NCBI GenBank assembly: GCA_002007465.1
Contig: LNAC01001827.1
Location: forward strand, 619 to 64,618
Length of the DNA stretch: 64,000 nt
Reading direction: 5' to 3'
Source: Ailurus styani
Lineage: Eukaryota; Chordata; Mammalia; Carnivora; Ailuridae
In this document: piece after piece, positions 53,889 to 64,000 of the stretch
Layout of the letters: every line of letters starts with the position of its first letter
Numbering within the stretch: position 1 is the stretch's first letter
Made by a program: the position numbers and the translations under genes
The notes under the pieces: model-generated
What the model was told of the DNA's origin: nothing
What the model saw: only the letters and a program-made list of their open reading frames with translations
Database searches by the model: none

Positions 53889-54138
53889 TTTTTTTAAAGG
53901 TTTTATTTATTTACTTAAAGAGAGAGTGTGCTCAAGAGTCGGAGCGGGGGAGAGTGCAGAGGGAGAGCAAGCAAGAGAATCTCAAGCAGACTCCCTGCTG
54001 AGCACAGAGCCAGACATGGGGCTCGATCTCTTGACCCTAACATCATGACCTGAGCAGAAATTAAGAGTCAGTTGATGGGCACCTGGCTGCCCCTAAGGGT
54101 ACCCCTTAGTCATTTGAGCTAGGCCACCCAGGTGCCCC
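53889..54138 (-). mobile_element. CAN-SINE with an internal inverted head duplication
   Basis: Normal tail and body (aggttttatttatttactta, gactccctgctgagcacaga), but between body and terminal head lies an extra segment: gggcacctggctgcc (54077-54091) in inverted order to the true head ggccacccaggtgccc (54122-54137), with the near-palindrome ctaagggtaccccttag (54093-54109) between. About 45 bases longer than usual. Imperfect target duplication gaaagatttttttt / aaaagatgtttttt. Confidence 0.93.
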
Positions 54139-54220
54139 CAAAAGATGTTTTTTAAAAGGCCCATCTTTGTCAATCACATTTCATGACATACCTATATATT
54201 TTTAAATGTTAGAAGCTCTG

Positions 54221-54420
54221 GGGGCGCCTGGGTGGCTCAGTCAGTTAAGTGTCTGCCTTCAGCTCAGGTCATGATCTTGGGGTCCTGGGATCAAGCCCCG
54301 CATGGGGCTCTCCGCTTAGAGGGGAGTCTGCTTCTTGCTCTCCCTTTGCCCCTTCCGCAGCTCGAGTGTGCTCTTGCTTACTCTCTCTCTCAAATAAATA
54401 AATAAAACCTTTTTAAAAAG
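54221..54420 (+). mobile_element. CAN-SINE, well preserved
   Basis: ggggcgcctgggtggctcag, ccttcagctcaggtcatgat, CT-rich body, (AAAT)n tail. Target duplication ttagaagctctg (54209-54220) / ttagaagctttg (54421-54432). Just 82 bases from the SINE of opposite orientation. Confidence 0.97.
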
Positions 54421-54427
54421 TTAGAAG

Positions 54428-54605
54428 CTTTGAGTTTAAAACCTTGCCCCATTACTTTCTAACTATGTGATTTTAGGCCAATCTATTTACCTCTTCAGGG
54501 AGCCTCAGTTTGCTCATTTATCAACAGGGATAAGAAAGTCTCATCTTGTGGGAGAGGGGGGTGCCTACAGCTCCCGCCTGTAAATTGTTGAGCATGAGTT
54601 CATGC
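54428..54605 (+). mobile_element. MIR relic
   Basis: ttactttctaactatgtgat tttaggc, tctatttacctcttcaggga and gcctcagtttgctcatttat are diagnostic for MIR. Confidence 0.85.
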
Positions 54606-54918
54606 TCGATCAGTGGAAGTATTGACATTTTATTAACAAGCAGACCTTTGTCCCTCCAGCCTTAGCAAATACAGCATTCCAATAAAGGCCAGCACTATGG
54701 ACTAATGAAAATGGGGGATTTAATGCTTGGCCGTTGGATGCATTTTGTGCAAAGAGCATTAAAGTGGGCAGAGAACGAAGCTGGTGGCTGAGCTCATGGT
54801 GCCACTCACAGAAAATGCCCAGAGAAAATGCTCAGAGAAAATTGCCCAGGGATCTACCAGAATTTTAGGTCCTAGTGAAGCAGTTCTGAGAGTCAGTCCT
54901 TGTTCTGATACATCTTTC
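54606..54918. other. Unassigned DNA
   Basis: No recognised element. Confidence 0.4.
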
Positions 54919-54920
54919 CC

Positions 54921-55231
54921 AGGAAGAAAGGAAGGAAGGAAGGAAGGAAGGAAGGAAGGAGGGAGGGAGAGAAAGAGGGAAGGAAGGGAGGAAGTGAAAG
55001 AGGAAGGAAGGAAGAGATAGAGAAAGAAGGAAGGAAGGAAGGAAAGGAAGGAAGGAAGGAAGGAAGGAGGGAAGGAGGGAAGGAGGGAAGGAAGGAAGGA
55101 GGAAAGGAGGGAAGGAGGGAAGGAGGGAGGGAGGGAGAGAAAGAAGGAAGGAAGGGAGGAAGAGAAAGAGGAAGGAAGGAAGAGATAGAGAAAGAAGGAA
55201 GGAAGGAAGGAAGGAAGGAAGGAAGGAAGGA
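54921..55231. repeat. GGAA-based satellite with a 168-bp higher-order unit
   Basis: 311 bases of GGAA, GGGA, GAAA and GATAGA units. A roughly 70-base variant pattern (gggagggagagaaag to gagatagagaaagaagg) starts at 54961 and recurs at 55129 with the same order, offset 168 bases. The array therefore grew partly by segmental duplication. Confidence 0.93.
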
Positions 55232-55234
55232 GGC

Positions 55235-56285
55235 CTTAAATCACTAAACCATTAGAGAAGAACTGAGGGGAAAGAGGAATCGCACATAAAAGGCAAAATT
55301 ACAGAAGCAGTCGAACTGTGAAATCCAACCAGCAGGAAAAAGAATGAACTCTAGAGACACCTTTTAGGGTCCAACATGTCCAGCCAATTAAGGCATGAAT
55401 TATGTCACACGTGTTCTGCTGCTCTAGCTGAAGTATGAGCTTCAGGGGCATAATTTTCTGGAAAAGTGAGAGAAAGTTATGGTTTTTGAAAGCTGATAAT
55501 GCACCCAGTCTGTTGACATTTGCTCCTGGATTTTATGTACCACAAGCGGAGAGCCTTGAGTATTTTTCACTATAAATGCCTAAGTGGATGTACTGTGTCT
55601 CCTGGCCTTGGAGGCCAGACAGTCCCCTTAAATTACCCGGGGCTTAGATGGGAGCCAGGGTGGAGAACGGCACTCAGCTGAATTGAAAAAGTCAAGCTTG
55701 AAGTTTACAATCCCTTTTGCCCTAAGGTGTGTTGTCTAAAACAGCCCTGGGCAAAACTCTAGCCAGTGGAAGAGAAATCTAAGAAGAAAAACAAGTAGGA
55801 GAAAGGAAAAGTTAGAAAGGAATACAGAAGATATTGGTCATGTGACTGGGCTACACGTAAAGAAATCTCTCTGGGCGAGACTGAACCAAGAAAAGCCTGA
55901 GAATTACTATGGGGAGCTGAACACAGCCCAAGGTACCTCAGGGTCACGGTCCATCAGGATGGACAGTATCGCGACCCGTGTTCCTGTGCCTCCTGCTGGA
56001 TGGGACCCGAGTTTGCACATTTCAGTGTTAATGGGACAAAGTCAGGCCAAGGGTCGATCCGGCTGCGGAGTGGGGGGAGGGGAGCAGATATGCTGAGAAG
56101 AAGCTTGGGTTCTCAGGGACCTTCCCTGAGGGTAAGCAGTTCTCGGTGAACAGGGGTCAGCCTGCTGCCCACTGCTTATCCACCGTGTAGAAGGAGGGAG
56201 AAGGATGGGCCAGAGAAAGAGGAACCATCCACTGACAGTTTCTCTAGCCACTGATGATTACTTACGGCCAAGACTTTATCTAAAA
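55235..56285. other. Unassigned, mostly unique DNA
   Basis: No recognised repeat or exon. Bases 55380-55720 look like plain unique sequence and could hold conserved non-coding DNA. Confidence 0.4.
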
Positions 56286-56289
56286 TGGC

Positions 56290-56975
56290 ATTTAAGAGGC
56301 AAGGAAATTGGAAATGACCCAGATGCCCATTGAAACACGAATTCATCGACCAAATGTGGTATATATATACAACAGAACATTATTCAGCCTTAGAAGGGAA
56401 GAAAATGCTCATACATATTGCAACACGGTTTAACCTTATAAACACTGCTAAGTGAACAAATAGGGCAGACACAAAAGGACATTTATTGTAGGATTTACTC
56501 ACGTGAGGTACCTAGAGCAGTCAAATTCACAGAGACAGGAAGTAGGATGGCGGTTGCCAGAGACTGGGAGGAGGGACAACCAAGGAGGAGTTGATGTTTA
56601 GTGGATATAGAATTCCAGTTTGGAAAAATGCAAAAGTTGTAGGATTCTTGTGATGATTGAACAACAGTATGAATTTTCTTTTCTTTTTTTTAAGATTGTA
56701 TTTATTTGACACAGAGAGAGAGAGAGAGATCACAAGTAGACAGAGAGGCAGGCAGAGAGAGAGAGGGAAGCAGGCTCCCCGCTGAGCAGGGAGCCCGATG
56801 CGGGCCTTGATCCCAGGACCCTGAGATCATGACCTGAGCCGAAGGCAGAGACTTTAACCCACTGAGCCACCCAGGTGTCCCAACAGTATGAATTTTCTTA
56901 ACGCCACTGGCCTGCATTCCCCAAAATAGTTAAAATGATAAATTTTGTTCTATATACCTTACCACAATTAAGAGA
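56290..56975 (+). mobile_element. L1M 3' UTR, split by a SINE
   Basis: caaggaaattggaaatgacc cagatgccc, acattattcagccttagaag, ggttgccagagactgggagg, gtttggaaaaatgcaaaagt, then after the SINE aacgccactggcctgcattc and aaatgataaattttgttcta: full order of an L1M 3' end. Confidence 0.88.
56681..56880 (-). mobile_element. Young CAN-SINE, mustelid-like subfamily
   Basis: gatcacaagtagacagagag gcaggcag, gaagcaggctccccgctgag, aacccactgagccacccagg. Perfect 19-bp duplication caacagtatgaattttctt at 56662-56680 and 56881-56899, the longest in the window. Very similar to 17612-17812. Confidence 0.98.
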
Positions 56976-57615
56976 GAGAGAGAGACAACGAAACCAGTAT
57001 GTATGTTATGGTGAAGTTAAATGTCAAATAGAGGACAATATACACCCAGAATATTTTATTAGAACTTTTTCTATAAAGAGCAGATAAACGTTCTTTGTTA
57101 GTCCACAGAAACCTGTACCGCATGCTTCACTTAAGTCCATACACAGGTCATTTAGAGTTTGCATATGCCATTCATTTCCTTGTTTTCTTGTGCTTTCTTC
57201 CGTCCCCCAAAGAGACTACGAAGCACCCACAGTAGACAGTACCAGCGCTGAGTGTCTGCTGCACATAAAGCCCCAAAGCTAGATCTTCCCCGGTCACCAT
57301 CCTGAGGAATCCAGAAGCCACAAGCCCCGGGGGAGGGGGCGGGACAGCTTTTCTAAAGACTGGGTAGACCTGGTCCAGAGAAGGTGCAGTGCTTCAAGCT
57401 TGCATGAGAAATTCAGATTTTGATGTAAGAAGTGGACTGGACTTAAGATGAGCCTGTTTCTCCACGCCAAGAAGTGACAAGAACAGCTGTAGAATGTGCC
57501 AGAACCATTACTGAGTAGAGGGAAAGGGAGTTTCAGCAGAGCAGATTGGAAAGGGAATGTTGACAAAAGATAACGCTGCTTCCCACTTGCATCCTCCTAA
57601 ATGCAGCTTGCTCAG
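56976..57615. other. Unassigned DNA with short (GA)n
   Basis: (GA)7 at about 56971-56985 at the L1M tail; otherwise no recognised element. Confidence 0.45.
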
Positions 57616-57633
57616 TAGCTCACATTTAATCTT

Positions 57634-57855
57634 AAATTTTTTTTAAAAAGATTTATTTATTTATTTGAGAGAGAAGAGCACGTGATTGCAAACGAGGGGA
57701 GGGGCTGAGGGGGAGAGAGAGAAAGAGAATCTTCAAGCAGGCTCCCTGCTGAGCCCAGAGACCGATGTGGGACTTGATCCCATGACCCTGAAAACATGAC
57801 CTGAGCTGAAATTAAGAGCTGGACATTTAACCGACTGAGCCACCCAGGCACCCCC
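57634..57855 (-). mobile_element. CAN-SINE, full
   Basis: T-rich start, agatttatttatttatttga, caagcaggctccctgctgag, ending accgactgagccacccaggc. Target duplication tcacatttaatctt (57620-57633) / ttacatttaacctt (57857-57870). Confidence 0.96.
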
Positions 57856-57864
57856 CTTACATTT

Positions 57865-58020
57865 AACCTTTATAACTCTCTTTAAGAGATAGAGATTATT
57901 ATACCCTGTACACACGAGAACCCCAAAGTTCAAGGAAGTAAATTAATTACCCAGGGTTGGTCCCATAAACGAGTTGAAGGGCCAGTGTCTAAAGCCTGTA
58001 CCTTTCCATTTTGCTGTGCT
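57865..58020 (+). mobile_element. MIR relic
   Basis: taccctgtacacacgagaac, ccaaagttcaaggaagtaaa, ttacccagggttggtcccat and cttt ccattttgctgtgcta match MIR. Confidence 0.65.
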
Positions 58021-58024
58021 ACCT

Positions 58025-58925
58025 ATAATCATGTACTTGGTATTTTCAAATACTCTTAATAAGCTCGCAGATGATGCAAAGGACAGGAATGCTAGGACAC
58101 TCTGTGTGGCGATGTTTTCAGCCTGGCAATGACCGTGGGCCACATGGGGCTGCTGAGGAGATCAGTTTGGCCTCCCAAGTGAGGTTTTCTGGAAGGCCGG
58201 GTCTGAGGGGCTGTCACGATTAAGCAGAGGCCCCCCTGGCACCACACGTGTTGATAAGGTTTGTCTTTGAGTTCCATCCTCACCCCTCAGTGTGGGAGTG
58301 GAGTACCGGTTAGCACTTTGTGAGTCTGCGGGGCTCTGGTGACGGTGGCCCCACCCGGGGGTCTGCTTCGTGCCCTCAGTCACCCTGAGTGACACCGTTT
58401 CCAGGCTCAGTGCTGACCTTAGGTATTTTCAGTAAGTCACAGGATCCCCCCATTCTCCAGACTGCCATATTTATAGTCCTCGCCTCCCCAGATCCTCCCT
58501 TTTTCCCTCTTTCGATGTCACCGATGGCTTCATCCTCACCAGAAAACCACTGTTGGAGGAGGTGGTGAGAACACGAGGCTGTTATAGCTTTCTTTTTTTT
58601 TTGTCCTTCAGCTGCCTCCTCTGTGTCCTTCTGCCTGTGTCGTGGGAGAGCATCCCTTCCTCCAGTTCTCTCATTCAGTTCAGATTTCTGAAAGCCTGAG
58701 GTTCCGCACAGCCTGCGGGTGTTCCTTCCCTGCCGTGTGTGTCACCTATCTCTTGGGAACTGTTCAGTTCTATTTCCTTCCCCCAACTGGCTCATGAAAG
58801 CTCCAAGAAGCAAGAAGTGCTTCAAAGGACAATCTCCCCCGCCCATGTCAGCTCCACTTAGCTCCCAGGACTTTGCCCAAGGTCAACACTCGGAATTTGT
58901 GGTCTTTCAGTCCTGAGGCAGGGGA
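58025..58925. other. Unassigned, mostly unique DNA
   Basis: No recognised repeat or exon; a T10 run occurs at about 58592. Confidence 0.45.
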
Positions 58926-58929
58926 GACT

Positions 58930-59095
58930 GGGAGTTCTTGATCCTGACTGAGTGCCAGAATCACCCAGGGAAGTGCTGAAACATACAGATACCACCCCAA
59001 ACTCACTGCCCTGGGATCTCTGGGTAAGTTCTCGTCTTCGGGATACCGGAAGGCCTCCCTGGTGCTTCTAGCATTCAGCCAGCATTGCAAACTAC
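58930..59095 (+). mobile_element. MER5A-like hAT-Charlie fossil
   Basis: gagtgccagaatcacccagg, gaagtgctgaaacatacaga taccaccccaaactc and cctggtgcttctagcattca follow MER5A order; diverged middle. Confidence 0.65.
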
Positions 59096-59870
59096 ATCTC
59101 AAGGCTGTGGCTGTTCTAAGGTAGAGAGCCCAAGGCTGGTCCATGGGCTCGTCACCCACGTGAGACCAGACGAAACTTACAGCAGCTTCAAGCGTGTCCC
59201 TATACCTTGGTTCAGCCGGCAGTGTCTCTGTGGCAAGGGGGCCTCAGTGAAAGACGGGGTTCATTGATCTACATTTCAAGTTAAGTCTCCTCATCCCTAA
59301 CAAAAATTTCGGACGCTGGTTTCTTTGAATAGCACTGCTGTGGGTCTATCCAGCAGATCCAGAAATCTTTGGAATTCTTCCTTTTATGCAGCCTCTTTTG
59401 AGCCTGGGCACTTAATCTAAACATTTATTGTTATAGTGCTGAGTACTGTGTGCTAAGCAGATTATGCATGTCTGCAGAACATTCTAGTGTCACTTCTGCC
59501 ATGAAAGTGCATATCTTTGTCAGGTCATTACGATATGCAAATGACCCAGTGCTGTGTCCCTGGAGGCATGGGGAGTAGGGAAGGGCTTTGAAGTGATTCC
59601 AGCTCCTGGCATAGGTGGGCTGTGCCTTCTCTTATTCTCTCCTCTCCTCTTCCAGACAGTTTGGGAGTAGACAGGAATTCATTGACCAGTGTAGAAAAAT
59701 ACGGAGAGTCTCAAGACAGATAATTCCCTTCCGCTCCACCCCACAAACCAGAGCCATTGCTTAAAAAAAAAAAAAAAAATCTTTCTTCTGGATCATGAAA
59801 GTTTTGTTGGAGTGAAAGGGTTATGTTGCAAGTGTTTCAAGTAAGGCTGAAAGTATTCCTGGAATGTGTA
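59096..59870. other. Unassigned DNA
   Basis: No firm repeat; 59410-59500 is faintly MIR-like (gctgagtactgtgtgctaag). An A17 run lies at 59763-59779. Confidence 0.4.
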
Positions 59871-59892
59871 AAACCTAATGAACCACCAATTT

Positions 59893-60063
59893 TTTTTAAG
59901 GTTTTATTTATTCATGTGAAAGTGAGAGAGAGAGTTGGAGAATGTGTGTGGGGAGGAGCAGAAGGAGAGGGAGAAGCAGGGAGCCCGACACCAGGCTTGA
60001 TCCCAGAGCCCTGAGATCATGACCTGAGCCGAAGGCTTAACCGACTAAGCCACCCAGGGCCCC
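59893..60063 (-). mobile_element. CAN-SINE with perfect target duplication
   Basis: aaggttttatttattcatgt to accgactaagccacccaggg, with a shortened head region. Perfect 14-bp duplication tgaaccaccaattt at 59879-59892 and 60064-60077. Confidence 0.96.
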
Positions 60064-60269
60064 TGAACCACCAATTTAAATAAAAGGTAGAAGAGAGTTA
60101 AATACTGTAGGAACTGGAGTCAAGGTAAGTATTTAGTAGGGAAAGGAGAGACCGCACGTAGACAGGACAGCCCTAAGTAGGGGCATGAGAAGAGGATCTC
60201 TGGAACAAGACCTCATTTTGTGTCCTGGGTCTCTGTGTCTTCGTATTTATTTGAGAGTGTTTCTTAGTA

Positions 60270-60405
60270 TACCCACGCTTTAGTGTCCACATTTGTAAAT
60301 GGATCCCAGAGCATTTACTGCCAGATTGTGGGGAGGTTTCAGTGAGATAACGTGCTGAAAGGTGTTTAGCACAGTGCCTGACACCGAGTTAGTCTCTCTT
60401 CGTTC
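60270..60405 (+). mobile_element. MIR 3' part
   Basis: gtccacatttgtaaatggat, ttcagtgagataacgtgctg and gtttagcacagtgcctgaca fit MIR. Confidence 0.7.
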
Positions 60406-60690
60406 AAGCAACAAAAATCCTTTGTCAGGCACTGTACCAAGCACCAGGCCTGGTGGGGGGCATCATGGGGTTCCTTCATGCTGCTTAGAGCCATGTGGGG
60501 GAGACAGGGAAGATCACATTAGTGCAGACATAAATGCATCAGTTAATATATTGTTCCAAATGGAGACAAGGAGAAGGAGCAAACATGATAGCAGTGCCTT
60601 ACCATGTTTGGAGGAGTAAGAAGCACTTCCCCACAGAAGTGGCATCACAGCCAAGGGCTGAAGAAATTAACTTGGTGTGAGGGAGGGAGG
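60406..60690 (-). mobile_element. L2 relic, antisense
   Basis: tttgtcaggcactgtaccaa gcaccaggcc, gagccatgtgggggagacag and gaagtggcatcacagccaag ggctgaagaa match antisense L2. Confidence 0.55.
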
Positions 60691-60739
60691 GGGTACGCCT
60701 GTAGAACAAAGACTATGATAAGAGTAAGAGTCCCTTGTG

Positions 60740-61015
60740 ATGGCAACTCAATTTAAATCAACCTAAATCAAAAAGGAATAGACAGGTTCCTGTGACTGGG
60801 AAGTCCAAGATCAGGCACTGACTTCCAGCACTGACCCCCACAAACGCCACCACTCACCCATCTCTTCTTCATCTCCTGACTCACTTTCCTTCTACCTGAG
60901 CTACATCCTCAGGCAGGCTTTCTCCACATGGTAGAAAAGGTCATCCCCAGACGTGGACTTTGAAGCTCTTATCTCAGGAGGTGAGAGACCCTCCTTCTCC
61001 TAGGATTCATACTGA
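60740..61015. mobile_element. MER-type interspersed repeat, family unknown
   Basis: ctgggaagtccaagatcagg, acatcctcaggcaggctttc tccacatggtag and a polypyrimidine middle resemble a common mammalian MER repeat I cannot name. Confidence 0.35.
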
Positions 61016-61199
61016 AAGCCAAAATAGGGCTCTTACTGATGCCTACTGTGGAGACAGTGCCCAGTTGTGAGCCAGTCACTGGAGTACTCTGATGTGCCAG
61101 GTGGGGTCTCATGCTTTTCCTATGTAGGGAAGATGGAGCTAAGCGATCGGTAACCCACCAGACTGGGGAGACGCATTTCTGAAAGAGGGGGCTAGGTGG

Positions 61200-61500
61200 G
61201 GGAAGTAGCAGATACCCACTGCAGGGAGATTCATGGTATAGTAAACATTTTGGTCTTCACCCTAAGAGCATAGGAAACTGCTTAAGGATTTCAAACTATG
61301 TGGCATGATCTGTACTTTGATACGAATCACCCCAAGTGCCATGAGGATAATAAATTGGAGGGGGCACTGTAGATGTGGGGAGACAAGCTGGGCTCTTTCA
61401 GACTGGGGATGATGATAACTTGGACCGGGGTTGCACAGCATAGCTGTAAATAAGGAGATAGGATGAAAAATAAGTAGAGGGTAAAATCAGCCATAGTTAA
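61200..61500 (-). mobile_element. Ancient L2-like repeat, antisense
   Basis: ttcaccctaagagcatagga, gatttcaaactatgtggcat gatctg, ataaattggagggggcactg and gatgataacttggaccgggg parallel the family seen at 36060, 38690 and 48220. Confidence 0.5.
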
Positions 61501-61504
61501 AGAG

Positions 61505-62225
61505 TAGTCAAGAGTAGGAAAGAGAAAGGGGGCAGGAGAACCAAACTATGAGGAGGACCATGACTGAGATCTGGGCTCTGCTGAGGTTGGGGTACCTTGC
61601 AGACACACAAGGGGGAAAGATGGCCAGGAAGTTGGCATTCCATATGGGCCGGAGGTCTAATTTTTGAAGATGCTGATCAACTGCTGGTAGTCCCAGCCAT
61701 GAGTATGGATGAGATTCACTAGAACCATGAGAGGCCTGTGGGAGAAGAAACACAAACAATTAATACATGTTTACATGGTTTGAGCCACGGTCAGACTGGT
61801 CCTACTCATTCACTCAGGTTCCCAGTTTTCTCTTTGTAGGGACACGTTTTCCTTTTGTTCTGTACACTCACCCACAGCTTGCTTCCTAATTTGACCCTTT
61901 TAATGGGGTGGTTTTCACAGATTATTTTAAATTACTACATGAACAACAAATTACAAAGATTGAATATACATGTAAAGAGGTTATTGTAATCAAACAAAGC
62001 TTGTAACAGTTAATCAGGTGCATGTTTTAATGCTATGCATAGTTTTTATTATGCTGCATACAAATTAGTCTCAAATGGTAAGCAGTTCACAACAATGACT
62101 GTAATCAGTATCACTGTTACAGCTAAACCAAATCATGTTTTTAGTTTATCTCTTTTTTCTTGATTATCTGTCATCTTTGTTACTGTTGACCTTCTTTCCT
62201 GTGCATCGTTCTACTCGCATATGTG
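61505..62225. other. Unassigned; AT-rich unique segment at 61905-62125
   Basis: No repeat recognised. Bases 61905-62125 are AT-rich but not low-complexity, with TCF/LEF-like acaaag (three), TAATCA, an E-box caggtg and a gctatgcatag palindrome. This is a candidate conserved non-coding element by appearance only. Confidence 0.35.
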
Positions 62226-62243
62226 TACACACACACACACACA
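62226..62243. repeat. (AC)9 microsatellite
   Basis: Nine AC units within tgtacacacac to acaaaat. Confidence 0.95.
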
Positions 62244-62393
62244 AAATATCATTCATCAGTGGCTAGAGTTACCCTGTTCCTGACATTCTCTTATCATAGT
62301 AGAATAGGTTAGCTGGGTTAAGGCAAGATGACAGACCCAAAATCATAGTGGTTTATAATAACAGAAGTTTATTCCTTGATAATTAGCTAGGTA

Positions 62394-62395
<2 letters not shown>

Positions 62396-62439
<44 letters not shown>

Positions 62440-62440
62440 G
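62396..62440. repeat. (GATA)n tetranucleotide microsatellite
   Basis: About ten or eleven GATA units followed by gatgataggaaggaagg. GATA repeats are often highly length-variable. Confidence 0.97.
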
Positions 62441-62444
62441 ATAG

Positions 62445-64000
62445 GAAGGAAGGAAGAAAGACGGATGAATCTACTGCATAGCTCCACTCCCTGCTGTCTG
62501 TGCCCGGGGACCCAAGCGGATGGAGCAGCCTCCATTGTGGATCAGTCATTGCGGCAAGTGAAACAGAGGGAACACATGGACTGTGACAGGCTCACCTCTC
62601 AGACTTCTTCTCAGAAGTGACACCAGTGCCTCACACTCCCTTCATCGGCTGCCGTGAGTTGCGTGGCTTGGCAGTGGGGCAGGGGAGACAGTGCTTTCCC
62701 AGGGAGGGCAGCAAAGACTTTGAACAATAGCACATCTCTTACGGCTCCTGTTCTGTACCCACTGCTCTGAGCCCCACTCTGAGGCCGTTCTGCTCTCACA
62801 CACTCTGACATCTCACACACTGAGGACATCTCAGTCCTCCTGAGTCCTCAACCCAGCGGGCTTCTAAAACACCTATGCGCAGCCTCCTAAGTCTGCAGGT
62901 GTCCTGGCCACTGGTGGTATGTGGGGCAGCAATTCTGGGCCATGAGGCTGTGCGTTGGCTGTCCAGTAATCACCATAATGCGGAGGTGGTGGCAGTGGTG
63001 GGGGTGACAGTGATTGCAGTGGTGAATCGGAGAGAGGAAGACAGAGCATTAAAAACACAGATAAGGGGAGAGAATCCACTGAGGTCATGGTTAATGTTTG
63101 AGGTCACTGCAGAGTGTCAACAGTGAAATTATTCCTTTGGATAGCCTAAAATGACTAAAGTTTTTATTTTTAGGACGTCTCTAGGTACAAGATGAATTTA
63201 GGCACCAGCACAAGAGTTCCCTTATTCATTAGATTTTATCAAGTATTAGGAGTAGTATTCAAACCACATTAGTTTATGCTGCATAACCTTGGTTCCCTGT
63301 CACTACCCCTACCCATCCATCTCCCCACTCCTTCCTGTGCCTGTTGGAGTCATGCCTCACCTGGCAGACTATTCTGCACTGGGCCCCTTGTCCCGATGCC
63401 TGCCTTCCCCAGCAGGAGATCCACGTCTTCGGTTGTGGCCCTCCTAGATGTCTCTGATGGCCCATAATGACCATCCCATGGGATAAAGCATCCTTCACAA
63501 GCAATGGCGTGTGAGTATGGAGAAGGGTGGTTTATACCTCTTCTCATACTGATGAGTGAGTTTCTATCAAAGGATAATGATGATCTAGACCAGTGCTTGC
63601 TTTTCTTGGGAGAAGACTCAGAAAGCAATGAGGTCTTGGAACCCAAGACTGGAAGAGAACACTCATGAAGATCAAGAGTCAGAAAGGGAGGCTAAGGAAA
63701 CAATTGTCTTACTAACATTTTTCTGCCATTTTCCTGGTTGAGGCTGGTTATTGTCTGTGTGTGTGTGGGGGGGGAATGTTCTGTGAGTGTGAGTGGGGAT
63801 GGTGTTGCATGTAGTAGACTAGGGTGCAGAGCAGAAGCTGTGACCTTCGCAGATGGGGGTTCGCAAGACCCTGCTCACTTGACTGGCCACAGAGGGTCCG
63901 ATATTTTGGTCTTTGGCCAGTTTTTTGTGGACTTGTCAGGTGCAGCTTCTGACTGACCTTGGCAGAGTCTGTTTGTGCTGGTAGCTTACTTGGAGTTCTT
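62445..64000. other. Unassigned DNA to the window end
   Basis: No firm repeat or exon. 62500-62690 faintly resembles a MER repeat. A short TG tract followed by G9 lies at 63752-63776. The many small frames on both strands lack domains. Confidence 0.4.

Noticed and set aside
54921..55231. CRISPR-like or other spaced repeat array
   Set aside because: Units are contiguous tetranucleotides with no spacers, in a mammalian context.

Overview
This is mammalian nuclear DNA from a carnivoran. About 25 tRNA-Lys-derived CAN-SINEs (SINEC type) and carnivore-type LINE-1 (L1) ends are scattered through it, and these SINEs mark Carnivora, mainly dog-like families. Two of the SINEs (17612-17812 and 56681-56880) have the body sequence I associate with weasels, mink, ferrets and otters, so a mustelid is my best guess (inference, about 0.6).

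I found no protein-coding gene, exon, tRNA/rRNA gene or CRISPR array that I can support. Every long open frame lies in a transposon relic, in low-complexity DNA, or spans two unrelated repeats. The window looks intergenic or deeply intronic.

Layout. 0-2.4 kb: antisense L1 5' UTR abutting an older antisense L1 ORF2, with two assembly gaps. 2.4-9.5 kb: old L1M, MER5, MLT1 and MIR relics and an L1 ORF2 split by a SINE. 11.2-13.1 kb: three L1-machinery insertions in a row, each with target-site duplications. 19.6-22.5 kb: the largest element, a 5'-truncated dead carnivore L1. 23.5-29.7 kb: antisense old L1M blocks punctured by SINEs. 30-35 kb: a pyrimidine satellite, DNA-transposon fossil, SINEs and MLT1. 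36-43 kb: ancient L2-like antisense blocks plus an unexplained 119-bp duplicated segment. 44.5-45.2 kb: a possible Tigger/pogo transposase relic split by a SINE. 49.2-50.3 kb: the most GC-rich non-L1 stretch, with a promoter-like motif cluster, a 16-bp triplication and a G4-prone C tract. 54-57 kb: a 311-bp GGAA satellite with a higher-order unit, and an L1M 3' UTR split by a young SINE. 58-64 kb: MER5, MIR and L2 relics, microsatellites and AT-rich unique DNA.

Repeat family names come from recalled consensus features, not a database search; boundaries of old repeats are approximate to tens of bases. Short-repeat and target-site-duplication boundaries were read directly.
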